A stretch of DNA of 64,000 nucleotides from Symsagittifera roscoffensis. Its lineage: Eukaryota > Xenacoelomorpha > Acoela > Convolutidae. A program made the translations under genes and the position numbers. The stretch is from positions 80,702,751 to 80,766,750 of the forward strand of contig NC_087062.1 in NCBI RefSeq assembly GCF_963678635.1, given 5' to 3'. Positions 28,931 to 40,780 of this stretch are shown piece by piece. How positions within the stretch are numbered: the stretch's first letter is position 1; each line of letters begins with the position of its first letter. Under the pieces are notes generated by a model. That model worked only from the letters and a program-made list of their open reading frames with translations, searched no databases and was not told the origin of the DNA.

Positions 28931-29145
28931 AAAAACACGAAGTTAGACTTATGATAAAACAGTTCAGATCTAATAACTTTTCTTCCACATTATGACATTT
29001 CTAACGGACAAATGAAAGTCCCTCATTTGAAATTATTCTTGAGAAAGAAAAGCATTCAGACAACCTCGAGTTTCAAATTTTTTCACACAGAAGCGCATCA
29101 GAAGTTCACACCTCACGTTATACACCGTATGTATACAGTTGAGTT

Positions 29146-29721
29146 AAGATTAGACAAAAAAGGAAGAGAACAAAATTGCTTAGAATTTCATCAGGATTAA
29201 TACGATGCAATTTTTTAACCGAAATTCTCAATCAAAATTTTACCCCAAAAAATGGGTCATTTTCTTTTTTCAATTAATCAGGAATTACGCTGAAACTACT
29301 CTGTTAATTGATGAGAAAAATTTGTCCTAAGAAGCCTCTTACACAGCCCAACAAAGCTCTACAAAAGTTAATCTCCAAAAACCTGTAAAAGAGAAAATAA
29401 TTTTGCTTGATAGTCAAGAAACGTGATTTTTACTATATAAAACCCAAAATCTTTGATTAAAAACAAATTTCAATTTTTATTTTCAATTTTTGGGAGGTTT
29501 AATCCTTCTAGAATTTTGTTGGGATTCTTGTCATAGAAGGCTTCTTGTCATACATATTACTCATCAATTAACAAACTAGTTTCATCGTAACTCTTGATTA
29601 ATTGAAAAAAGTCAAAATGACCCATTTTTGGAGTAAAATGTTGGTTGAGAATTTCGGCGAAAATATTAATCCTGATGAAATTCTAAGCAACTTTTGTTCT
29701 CTTCCTTTTTCGTCTAATCTT
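29146..29721. repeat. Large near-perfect inverted repeat (palindrome)
   Basis: The left arm from 29146 ('aagattagac', 'ttgcttagaatttcatcagg', 'cagg attaata', 'ttaattgatgag') pairs with the reverse complement of the right arm ending at 29721. Pairing continues inward through 'cccaacaaag' / 'ttttgttggg', giving arms of roughly 240 bases around a ~100-base centre, with scattered mismatches. A transcript would fold into a long hairpin. It has no coding content. It may be a foldback transposon or an inverted duplication. Confidence 0.85.
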
Positions 29722-30340
29722 ATTCTTATTTGAGAAAACGTGTTTGAAAATTCAAGTTTCGTTCGTTTTGTCCGGATAATTTAAATCAGCACTGTAGTAT
29801 GGTTAGCTAGTTGACAAAAAATAAGACAAAAGCCACTAGACGGTTTTTCAATAATTCGTCTGGAAAGACACAAACTTTGCAAAAAAGAGGAATTAAATCA
29901 ATTTTAACGTCAAGGAAGCGAAGTAAGCAAAACTGAAAAACGGTAACTCATTTGAACACGTAACTGACACGAAAATTATCAAAAAACCCAATGATTATAT
30001 TAAACAAACTGCTAATCAACAAAAAGTCGTTGTTCCAATTTGATAACTCTTGCTAATCGAAATGTAAATATAAACGGATATAAAATTGAAGTCACTGCAT
30101 TTCACTCCAGCTTTTACAAAATAATAGAAACATGAGTTCACAAATACACTTAAAAAGTCATTGAATCATTAGCTGATACCATCATCAACTTGTACACTCT
30201 CATCTTTCTAGATGACTTTTTATTACAAGTTTTCAGTAATCCATTTATCGTTTGGCATTTCAAGCACTGAAAAAAATTTCCAAAAATACATAATTTATTA
30301 GATTTTGCTTACATAATTTCTTACATAATTTTCTCAATAA

Positions 30341-30866
30341 CACTAACGGGCAAAATTAAGCGCAAATTCAAAAGTTTACTCTTTAAAATGCCAGTTTTTA
30401 ATGTCAACTTGTCAGTAAACTTTGATTATGACCGATAGCAAATCATCAGAGCTAACATTTATGAAACCATCTATGTTTACATTCAAATACTTACCAATGT
30501 AATCCGGGTCTGAAAATGCCAGATTTCTTCATCTGCACTAAATCTCCACCCTGATTATTTCAGTTTTCTCGCTGAAAATGTTAAACGTCTCATGAACAAC
30601 TATTTTACTCCTTTTAATAACGAAAGTGTTAGTTACAATGCAAAACTTAGTGCAAATGAAAAAAAATCGGAATTTTTCACATCCGGATTACATTGTTAAA
30701 TCATTGAAACCAAATATTTTCATAGAGGTTAGCTCTGATGTTTTATTCTTGGTCTAATTACAGTTTTATTGTTGCAAGTCGAAAAAAATTTTGTCCAAAA
30801 TGCACATTAAAATGACACAATTTAAAATAAAAAACCTGAATTTGCTTTTCATTTTGTCCACTAGTG
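30341..30866. mobile_element. MITE-like element with CACTAGTGG ends, copy 1
   Basis: The left end CACTAACGGGCAAAATTAAG and following GCAAATTCA match the reverse complement of the right end (CACTAGTGGACAAAATGAA, GCAAATTCA) at about 24 of 30 positions. The element is 526 bp with no open frame. Left ends in other copies are preceded by TA, as in Tc1/mariner-type insertions, but the right flank is TG, so the family is not certain. Confidence 0.7.
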
Positions 30867-32210
30867 TGGTTTTAAAATGTGCGTCTTGAAAAAAAGCATA
30901 GAGTGTAAGACAACCGACTGTTAAATTAGCAGAAACACGTTCACAAAGCTGTCAACACATGAGCAGACACCTGTTGACCCTAAACAAAAGTATTTTTATA
31001 AAAACAAGTAACTAAAAAAAAATTGAACATATGACCACATAAAAGTTTTGCTTTGCTCACCAAACGACACAAAAAAGAGCCAACGGCAATTAAACTGATA
31101 TCAAATGAGCCGAAACATTACAAAAGCTGAATAAATGAAGAAAAAGACTTAAATTATGCAAACTGAAATTTGGTAAATTTAAAAACAAGCATTGAAATGG
31201 AAGCTTTAAAAAAACGAATTTTTAAAACGCAGACATTCTCAAAATAGGCAAATTGACAAAATGCAAGTTTAAGAAATCGATTCGGTGATGGTGTTAGACA
31301 AAGTGTTTAACTGAAACAACTTTCGTTTCGGTTTGATAGTGCTTGTTAGTCGCCAGCGTAAGCATTTTCAAACAAGTAAAAGTTTTGCAGGTAAAATGGG
31401 TTAAATTTGGAACAAACAAAATTGCAGGAAAATCAACGTTTTTAGCAGCAAAACTTGTCAAAACATGACACTTTTGATAAAACAAGCCCATACAACTGTT
31501 TTTCTAACGGTGCGAAATATCAGCATTTTTCCATCAAAACGAATAAATTACGATTTGTTTGCAAAATTGTTTTTTTTTGTCTCTTATGACAATTCGTTTT
31601 AAACGTTAATTGAGCCGAAGGTTTCTGCGTTCTACGCAATTCTTTTCCACAATTCTCTTTAAGCCACCATGACTTTGTGTCGCCAAGATGAATGCTCGTT
31701 ATTCCTTCACCTACTTGAATTTAGGTCTACAAAAAAGCATATTATTACCAAATATCCTTGTGAAATTTATTGAATTTTTTCTCAAGGCAAAAAAAGCAAC
31801 ATTATAGTTATTCATGAAGAAAAAATTTTAAATTGAGTACGAGCGTTTAAAATCACTCAAAATGTATGGCTCTTGGTGAGCATAGAGATGGATGGCTATC
31901 AAAGAAAAGTTTCAGATTTAAGCTTAAGGTTTATCCTTCAGAAACTCAATGATGCATTCTGAGCAAAATTCTGAGCAAGGGAAATCTAATTGCTTGCGCC
32001 TGTTTTTATTTTATAACCACTTAAAGCAAAGTTTAGCCCCCCCCCCTTCCTTATACCCCACCACCGACCAAGCTAATGAAATCTCAACCCCAACCGACGT
32101 TATCATCTAAGTAATCCATTTACCGTTTGGTATTTGAGGCACTGAACAAAATTTCCAAATAGACATAATTATTTGGATTTACTATAGTTTTTACATGTTT
32201 GTCTCAATTA

Positions 32211-32500
32211 CACTGGTGGGCAAAATTAAGCGCAAATTCAAAAGTTTACTCTCTAAAACGCCGGTTTTCAATGTCAACTTGTCAGTAAAGTTTGATTATG
32301 ACCGAGAGTAAACCATCAGAGCTACCATCTATGAAACTATCTATGTTTGCTTTCAATTACCTATCAATCTCATCCGGGTCTGAAAATGCCGGATTTTTTT
32401 TTTCTGCACTTGTTTTTACACTGATTATTTCAGTTTTCCCGCTGAGAATGTTAAACGTCGCTTGAGCAACTGTTTTACTCCGCTTGTTAAAGAAAGTGTT
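32211..32500. mobile_element. MITE-like element, copy 2 (right end lost)
   Basis: The left end CACTGGTGGGCAAAATTAAG is preceded by TA. The sequence follows the other copies to 'aaagaaagtgttt', then jumps directly to 'cgcatcgagtgtgagacaat', beyond the missing right end. This unit of the array is correspondingly shorter. Confidence 0.65.
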
Positions 32501-33458
32501 TGAAAAAAAACGCATCGAGTGTGAGACAATCGAATGTTAAATTAGCAGGAACACGTTCACAAAGCTGTCAACACATGGGCAAACACCTGTTGATCCTAAA
32601 CAAAAGTGTTTTCTTAAAAACAAAAAACTGAAAAAAAAATGAACATATGACCACATAGAATTTTTGCTTTGCTCACCAAACGACAAAACATGACATTTTT
32701 GATAAAAACAAGCCCATACAACTGTTTTTCTAACGGTTCGAAAGATCACCAATTTTCCATCAAAATGAATAAATTATGATTTGTAAGCAAAATTGTTTTT
32801 TTTGTCTCTTATGACAAAATAATGTCCTAAATTTTTGCTTTTCGTTTTAAAAAGTTGATTGAGCCGAAGGCTTCTGCGTTCTACGCAATTCGTTTCCACA
32901 ATTCTCTTTAACCCAACATGACTTTGTGTCGCCAAGATGAATGCTCGTTATTAATTCACCTGCTTGAGTTTAAGTATACAAAAAAGCATATTATTAGCAA
33001 TTATCCCTGTGAAATTTATTGAATTTTTTCTCAAGGCAAAAAAAGCAACATTATAGTTATTCATGAAAAAAAAATTTTAAATTGAGTACGAGCGTTTACA
33101 ATTATTCAAAATTATTGCTCTTGGTGAGCATAGAAAAAGATGGCTACCAAAAAAAGTTTCAGATTTAAGCTTAAGGTTTATCCTTCAGAAACTCAATGAT
33201 GCGTTCTGAGCAAAATTCTGAGCCAGGGAAATCTAATTGCTTGCGCTTGTTTTTATTTGATAACCACTTAAAGCAAACTTTAGCCCGCCCGCCTCCCTTT
33301 CATATACCCCTCCCCCGACCAAGCTAATCACATCTCATCCCCAACCGACGTTACCTTTTAAGTAATCCATTTACCGTTTGGCATTTGAAGCACTGAACAA
33401 AATTTCCAAATAGACATAATTATTTGAATATACTATAGTTCTTACATGTTTGTCTCAA

Positions 33459-33982
33459 TAGTAGGCAAAATTAAGCGCAAATTCGAACGTTTACTCTCTA
33501 AAACGCCGGTTTTCAATGTCAACTTGTCAGTAAACTTTGATTATGACCGATAGCAAATCATCAGAGCTAACATTTATGAAACTATCTATGTTTACTTTCA
33601 ATTACTTACCAATGTAATCCGGGTCTGAAAATGCCAGATTTCTTCGTCTGCACTAAACTTTCGCACTGATTATTCTAGTTTTCTCGCTGAGAATGTTGAA
33701 CGTCTCATGAACAACTATTTTACTCCACTTTACAACGAAAGTGTTTTGTACAATGCAAAACTTAGTGCAAATGAAACAAAAATCTGAATTTTTCATATCC
33801 GGATTACATTGTTAAATCATTGAAACCAAATATTTTCATAGAGGTTAGCTTTGATGTTTTATTCTTGGTCTAATTACAGTTTCATTGATGCAAGTCGAAA
33901 AAAATTTTGTCCAAAATGCACATTAACATGACACAATTTAAAATAAAAAACCTGAATTTGCTATACATTTTGTCCACTAGTG
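33459..33982. mobile_element. MITE-like element, copy 3
   Basis: The left terminus is shortened ('tagtaggcaaaattaagcg') and the right end is intact ('attttgtccactagtg'). The interior is nearly identical to the copy at 36287. Confidence 0.65.
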
Positions 33983-34719
33983 TGGTTTTAAAAAGTGCTT
34001 TTTGGAAGAAACGCATCGAGTGTGAGACAATCGAATGTTAAATTAGCAGGAACACGTTCACAAAGCTGTCAACACATGGGCAAACACCTGTTGATCCTAA
34101 ACAAAAGTGTTTTCTTAAAAACAAAAAACTGAAAAAAATGAACATATGACCACATAGAATTTTTGCTTTGCTCACGAAACGACACAAAAAAGAGCCAACG
34201 GCAATTTAACTGATATCAAATGAGCCGAAACATTACAAAAGCTAAATAACTGAAGAAAAAGACTTAATTTATGCAAATTGAAATTTGGTAAATTTAAAAA
34301 CAAGCTTTGAAATGCAAGCTTTAAAAAAACGAATTTTTAAAATGCAGACATTCTCAAAATAGGCAAATTGTCAAAATGCAAGTTTAACAACTCGATTCGG
34401 TGATTGTGTTGGACAAAGTGTTTAACTGAAAAAACTTTCGTTTCGGTTTGATAGTGCTTGTTAGTCGCCAGCGTAAGCATTTTCAAACAAGTAAAAGTTT
34501 TGCAGGTAAAATGGGTTAAATTTGGAACAAACAAAATTGCAGGAAAATCAACGTTTTTAACAGCAAAACTTGTCAAAACATGACATTTTTGATAAAAAAG
34601 CCCAAACAACTGTTTTTCTAACGGTTCGAAAGATCACCAATTTTCCATCAAAATGAATAAATTATGATTTGTTTGCAAAATTGTTTTTATTGTCTCTTAT
34701 GAAACAATAAGAGACAATA

Positions 34720-34928
34720 AAAAATCGGAATTTTTCACATCCGGATTACATTGTTAAATCATTGAAACTAAATATTTTCATAGAGGTTAGCTCTGATGTT
34801 TTATTCTTGGTCTAATTACAGTTTTATTGTTGCAATTCGAAAAAAGTTTTGTCCAAAATGCACATTAAAATGACACAATTTAAAATAAAAAACCTAAATT
34901 TGCTATTCATTTTGTCCACTAGTGTGGT
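34720..34928. mobile_element. MITE-like element, right-half fragment
   Basis: Starts abruptly within the element at 'aaaaatcggaatttttcaca' and ends at the usual 'gtccactagtg'. It stands directly after 'tgaaacaataagagacaat', so a rearrangement joined two parts of the array here. Confidence 0.6.
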
Positions 34929-36286
34929 TTTAAAATGTGCGTCTTGAAAAAAAGCATAGAGTGTAAGACAACCGAATGTTAAATTAGCAGAAACACGTTC
35001 ACAAAGCTGTCAACACATGAGCAGACACCTGTTGACCCTAAACAAAAGTATTTTTATAAAAACAAGTAATTAAAAAAAAATTGAACAAATGACCACATAA
35101 AAGTTTTGCTTTGCTCACCAAACGACACAAAAAAGAGCCAACGGCAATTAAACTGATATCAAATGAGCCGAAACATTACAAAAGCTGAATAAATGAAGAA
35201 AAAGACTTAATTTATGCAAATTGAAATTTGGTAAATTTAAAAACAAGCTCTGAATTGCAAGCTTTAAAAAAACAAATTTTTAAAATGCAGACATTCTCAA
35301 AATAGGCAAATTGTCAAAATGCAAGTTTAACAACTCGATTCGGTGATTGTGTTGGACAAAGTGTTTAACTGAAAAAACTTTCGTTTTGGTTTGATAGTGC
35401 TTGTTAGTCGCCAGCGTAAGCATTTTCAAACAAGTAAAAGTTTTGCAGGTAAAATGGGTTAAATTTGGAACAAACAAAATTGCAGGAAAATCTTCGTTTT
35501 TAACTGCAAAACTTGTCAAAACATGACATTTTTGATAAATCAAGCCCATACAACTGTTTTTCTAACGGTTCGAAAGATCACCAATTTTCCATCAAAATGA
35601 ATAAATTATGATTTGTTTGCAAAATTGTTTTTATTGTCTCTTATGACAAAATAATGAGCTTAATTTTTGCTTTTTGTTTTAAAAACTAATTGAGCCGAAG
35701 GTTTCTGCGTTCTACGCAATTCATTTCCACAATTCATTTTAACCCAACATGACTTTGTGTCGCCAAGATGAATGCTCGTTATTCATTCACCTGCTTGAGT
35801 TTAAGTATACAAAAAAGCATATTATTAGCAATTATCCCTGTGAAATTTATTGAATTTTTTCGCAAGGCAAAAAAAGCAACATTATAGTTATTCATGAAGA
35901 AAAAATTTTAAATTGAGTACGAGCGTTTAAAATTATTCAAAATTATGGCTCTTGGTGAGCATAGAAATGGATGGCTATCAAAAAAAATGTTTCAGATTTA
36001 AGCTTAAGGTTTATCCTTCAGAAACTCAATGATGCGTTCTGAGCAAAATTCTGAGCCAGGGAAATCTAATTGCTTGCGCCTGTTTTTATAACCACTTAAT
36101 GCACACTTTAGCCCGCCCGCCTCCCTTTCATATACCCCATCCCCGACCAAACTAATCACATCTCATCCCCAACCGACGTTATCTTTTAAGTAATCCATTT
36201 ACCGTTTGGCATTTGAAGCACTGAACAAAATTTCCAAATAGACATAATTATTTGAATATACTATAGTTCTTACATGTTTGTCTCAA

Positions 36287-36809
36287 TAGTGGGCAAAATT
36301 AAGCGCAAATTCGTAAGTTTACTCTCTAAAACGCCGGTTTTCAATGTCAACTTGTCAGTAAACTTTGATTATGACCGATAGCAAATCATCAGAGCTAACA
36401 TTTATGAAACTATCTATGATTACTTTCGATTACTTACCTATGTAATCCGGTTCTGAAAATGCCAGATTTCTTCATCTGCACTAAATTTTTACACTGATTA
36501 TTTTAGTTTTCTCGCTGAGAATGTTAAACGTCTCATGAACAACTATTTTACTCCACTTTACAACGAAAGTGTTTTGTACAATGCAAAACTTAGGGCAAAT
36601 GAAAAAAAATCTGAATTTTTCATATCCGGATTACATTGTTAAATCATTGAAACCAAATATTTTCATAGAGGTTAGCTCTGATGTTTTATTATTGGTCTAA
36701 TTACAGTTTTATTGATGCAAGTCGAAAAAAATTTTGTCCAAAATGCACATTAACATGACACAATTTAAAATAAAAAACCTGAATTTGCGATACATTTTGT
36801 CCACTAGTG
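36287..36809. mobile_element. MITE-like element, copy 4
   Basis: Left end shortened as in copy 3 ('tagtgggcaaaattaagcg'), right end 'attttgtccactagtg'. 523 bp, non-coding. Confidence 0.65.
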
Positions 36810-38141
36810 TGGTTTTAAAAAGTGCGTTTTGGAAGAAACGCATCGAGTGTGAGACAATCGAAAGTTAAATTAGAAAGGAACACGTTCACAAAGCTGTCAA
36901 CACATGGGCAAACACCTGTTTCTTAAAAACAAAAAACTGAAAAAAAATGAACATATGACCACATAGAATTTTTGCTTTGCTCACCAAACGACACAAAAAA
37001 GAGCCAACGGCTATTTAACTGATATCAAATGAGCCGAAACATTACAAAAGCTGAATAACTGAAGAAAAAGACTTAATTTATGCAAATTGAAATTTGGTAA
37101 ATTTAAAAACAAGCTCTGAATTGCAAGCTTTAAAAAAACAAATTTTTAAAATGCAGACATTCTCAAAATAGGCAAATTGTCAAAATGCAAGTTTAACAAC
37201 TCGATTCGGTGATTGTGTTGGACAAAGTGTTTAACTGAAAAAACTTTCGTTTTGGTTTGATAGTGCTTGTTAGTCGCCAGCGTAAGCATTTTCAAACAAG
37301 TAAAAGTTTTGCAGGTAAAATGGGTTAAATTTGGAACAAACAAAATTGCAGGAAAATCTTCGTTTTTAACAGCAAAACTTGTCAAAACATGACATTTTTG
37401 ATAAAACAAGCCCATACAACTGTTTTTCTAACGGTTCGAAAGATCACCAATTTTCCATCAAAATGAATAAATTATGATTTGTTTGCAAAATTGTTTTTAT
37501 TGTCTCTTATGACAAAATAATGAGCTTAATTTTTGCTTTTTGTTTTAAAAACTAATGGAGCCGAAGGTTTCTCCGTTCTACGCAATTCATTTCCACAATT
37601 CATTTTAACCCAACATGACTTTGTGTCGCCAAGATGAATGCTCGTTATTCATTCACCTGCTTGAGTTTAAGAATACAAAAAAGCATATTATTAGCAATTA
37701 TCCCTGTGAAATTTATTGAATTTTTTCTCAAGCAAAAAAAGCAACATTATAGTTATTCATGAAGAAAAAATTTTAAATTGAGTACGAGCGTTTAAAATTA
37801 TTCAAAATTATGGCTCTTGGTGAGCATAGAAATGGATGGCTATCAAATAAAAGTTTTAGATTTAAGCTAAGGTTTAGCCTTCAGAAACTCAATGATGCGT
37901 TCTGAGCAAAAATTTGAGCAAGGGAAAGCTTGCGCTTGTTTTTATTTCAAAATCACTTAAAGCAAAGTCTAGCCCCCCTTTCATATCCCCACCCCCGACC
38001 AAGCTATTCACATCTCACCCCCAACCGACGTTATCTTTTAAGTAATCCATTTACCGTTTGGCATTTGAAGCACTGATCAAAATTTCCAATTAGACATAAT
38101 TATTTGGATTTACTATAGTTCTTACATGTTTGTCTCAAATA

Positions 38142-38788
38142 CACTAGTGGGCAAAATTAATCGTTAATTGAAAGTTTTAATCTCTAAAATGCCGGTTTTC
38201 AATGTCAACTTGTCAGTGAAGTTTGATTATGACCGAGAGCAAACCATCAGAGCTACCATCTATGAAACTATCTATGTTTGCCTTCAATTACCTACCAATG
38301 TCACCCGGGTCTGGAAATGCCGGATTTATTTTTCTGCTCTTGTTTTAACACTGATTATTTCAGTTTTCTCGCTGAGAATGTTAAACGTCGCATGAACAAC
38401 TGTTTTACTCCGCTTACCAATGTAATCCGGGTCTGAAAATGCCAGATTTCTTCATCTGCACTAAATTTCCACCCTGATTATTTCAGTTTTCTCGCTGAAA
38501 ATGTTAAACGTCTCATGAACAACTATTTTACTCCTTTTAATAACGAAAGTGTTAGTTACAATGCAAAACTTAGTGCAAATGAAAAAAATCGGAATTTTTC
38601 ACATCCGGATTACATTGTTAAATCATTGAAACCAAATATTTTCATAGAGGTTAGCTCTGATGTTTTATTCTTGGTCTAATTACAGTTTTATTGTTGCAAT
38701 TCGAAAAAAATTTTGTCCAAAATGCACATTAAAATGACACAATTTAAAATAAAAAACCTGAATTTGCTATTCATTTTGTCCACTAGTG
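38142..38788. mobile_element. MITE-like element, copy 5, with internal duplication
   Basis: Left end TA-CACTAGTGGGCAAAATTAA, right end 'attttgtccactagtg'. It is ~120 bp longer than the others because the block from 'accaatgtaatccgggtctg' to 'gttaaacgtc' follows a related block ('accaatgtcacccgggtctg'). So two diverged versions of the interior were joined at about 38412. Confidence 0.65.
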
Positions 38789-39599
38789 TGGTTTTAAAAT
38801 GTGCGTCTTGAAAAAAAGCATAGAGTGTAAGACAACCGAATGTTAAATTAGCAGAAACACGTTCACAAAGCTGTCAACACATGAGCAGACACCTGTTGAC
38901 CCTAAACAAAAGTATTTTTATAAAAACAAGTAACTAAAAAAAATTGAACAAATGACCACATAAAAGTTTTGCTTTGCTCACCAAACGACACAAAAAAGAG
39001 CCAACGGCAATTAAACTGATATCAAATGAGCCGAAACATTACAAAAGCTGAATAAATGAAGAAAAAGACTTAAATTATGCAAACTGAAATTCGGTAAATT
39101 CAAAAACAAGCATTGAAATGGAAGCTTTAAAAAAACGAATTTTTAAAACGCAGACATTCTCAAAATAGGCAAATTGACAAAATGCAAGTTTAAGAAATCG
39201 ATTCGGTGATGGTGTTAGACAAAGTGTTTAACTGAAACAACTTTCGTTTCGGTTTGATAGTGCTTGTTAGTCGCCAGCATAATTGCTTACGCCTGATTTT
39301 ATTTGATAACCACTAAACGCAAAATTAGCCCCCCCCCCCTTCATATACCCCACCTCCGACCAAGCTAATCACATCTCACTCCCAACCGACGTTAATACCA
39401 ATGAATACACTCCATGTGATTTTAGATATGCTCCAGAACATTCAGCATTTATTAGCGTCAAAACAGCCAACAAGCTCTCAATGAAATTTGGTCAGAAAAA
39501 ATCAAAGTGTAGTTGAGTTATGAAATGAAAAAAAAAACACAGAATTCAACAGACTAAGACGAGAAACGCAAACACTAGTATAAAATAAATTTTTAACAA

Positions 39600-40105
39600 G
39601 ACTGCTCCGACTGCCTTTTAACGTTTATAGAGCAGGAATAACATAAACAACATGAAAAAATATATGAAATAAAATAAAATGAAAAACTTTTTTTTCTAAA
39701 ATTTGAAAATTTTTGTATGAAAATCATGCCCCACACGCCATATAAAGTACAAAATAATAAATTTTGCTCCTTTTAACAAATCAATTATGGCAAATAAGCT
39801 TCTTTTACCAATTTGGAACGATTCCTAAGACGGATTAAATCTCCGCTTACGCGTTAATAGGGCAAATTATATCGCGCGTTAATTGTCCCAAATTGGTCAA
39901 AATGGCAATCTTTAAACCCTCATAACTTTACCAAAAATGATCACAGGTAAAATATCTTTTCAAATTTAAGCTCAGGACAACAATAGCTTCCGAATGATAT
40001 TAAAAAAACTTCGTCAAAAATGGCTAGTTAAAAAGTCGAAAATTGTCTGAAGAAAAAACCCTTCCCGAGCACAAATATTCCGTTACTTTCGTTACCAAAG
40101 TCGGA
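39600..40105 (-). repeat. Palindrome-core repeat copy 11
   Basis: Minus-strand copy from 'aacaagactgctccgactgc' to 'ccgttactttcgttaccaaa' and 'gtcggaac', with the core at about 39850-39885. It abuts copy 12 head-to-tail with no spacer. Confidence 0.75.
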
Positions 40106-40106
40106 A

Positions 40107-40780
40107 CAAGACTGCTTGTATAAAGACCTATGGAGCAGTAAATAAACTTAAAATTAAATGCGAAAAAATAAATTGAAAAAAAATTTAAGACCTATGGAGC
40201 AATAAATAAAACTAGAAAAAAAATAAACGCAAAAAAGAAAAATTTAAAAAAAATTGAGTTTTTTTGTGAAAATCATACCCCACAATCCATATTAAGTACA
40301 AAGTCATATATTTCATTACTAGTAACAAATAAATTGCGGCAAATAAGCTTTCTTCAACCAATTTGGAACGATTTCTATAACAGATTAAATCTCCGCTTAC
40401 GCGGTAATAGTGTGAATTATATCGCGCGTTAATAGTCCCAACTTGGCCAAAATGGCTATCTTTAAACCTCCATAAATTTACTAAGAAAAATAAAAGGTGA
40501 AACATCTTTTCAAACCTAAGCTCAAGACAACACGTCCTTTTAGAATGATATTTAAAAAATTTGTCAAAATTGCTAGTCAAAATCGAAGTTTGTCTGAAAA
40601 AACCCACCCCAAGCACAAAAACTTTATTATTTTTGTTACGAAAGTCGGAACAACAAATTTGGTCCAAATTCGAATTGTTGTTGAATTTCGTATTCGTTTT
40701 AAAGTTTTCAAAAACTTCGTCAAAAATGGCTAGTTAAAAAGTCGAAAATTGTCTGAAGAAAAAACCCTTCCCGAGCACAA
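40107..40780 (-). repeat. Palindrome-core repeat copy 12 with extra end duplication
   Basis: From 'aacaagactgcttgtataaa' to 'ttgttacgaaagtcggaac' at ~40650. It is then followed by a second version of the end region ('cttcgtcaaaaatggctag' to 'cgttacttttgtatcgaaag') near 40711-40800. So the array has about 2.3 units here, while the paralogous segment at 42.73-43.12 kb has one. Confidence 0.7.

Larger units (their letters stand above)
30237..39395. repeat. Tandem array of 1.25-2.8 kb repeat units
   Basis: The marker 'ccatttaccgtttggcattt' (variants) recurs at about 30239, 32117, 33367, 36193 and 38047, and the C-rich end marker 'ccccgaccaagctaat' at about 32065, 33318, 36147, 37997 and 39359. 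Between them the same blocks recur in order: MITE, 'acaaagctgtcaacacatg', 'ttgctttgctcaccaaacg', 'ttagtcgccagcgtaagc', 'gagccgaaggtttctgcg', 'tgtcgccaagatgaatgctc'. Short minus-strand frames (31294, 34337, 35280, 37146) are copies of one another. I do not take them as genes, because duplication alone explains their similarity. Confidence 0.8.

Noticed and set aside
31294-37415. Repeated ~65-90 codon minus-strand frames (GLFYQKCHVLTSFA...) as a small gene family
   Set aside because: They are parts of the array unit and similar only because the DNA was duplicated. No domain, no start context, and flanking non-coding DNA is equally conserved.
40212-40667. 151-codon minus-strand frame as a gene
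   Set aside because: It spans a palindrome-core repeat copy. Hydrophobic, low-complexity translation with no homologous domain; not open in the other copies.
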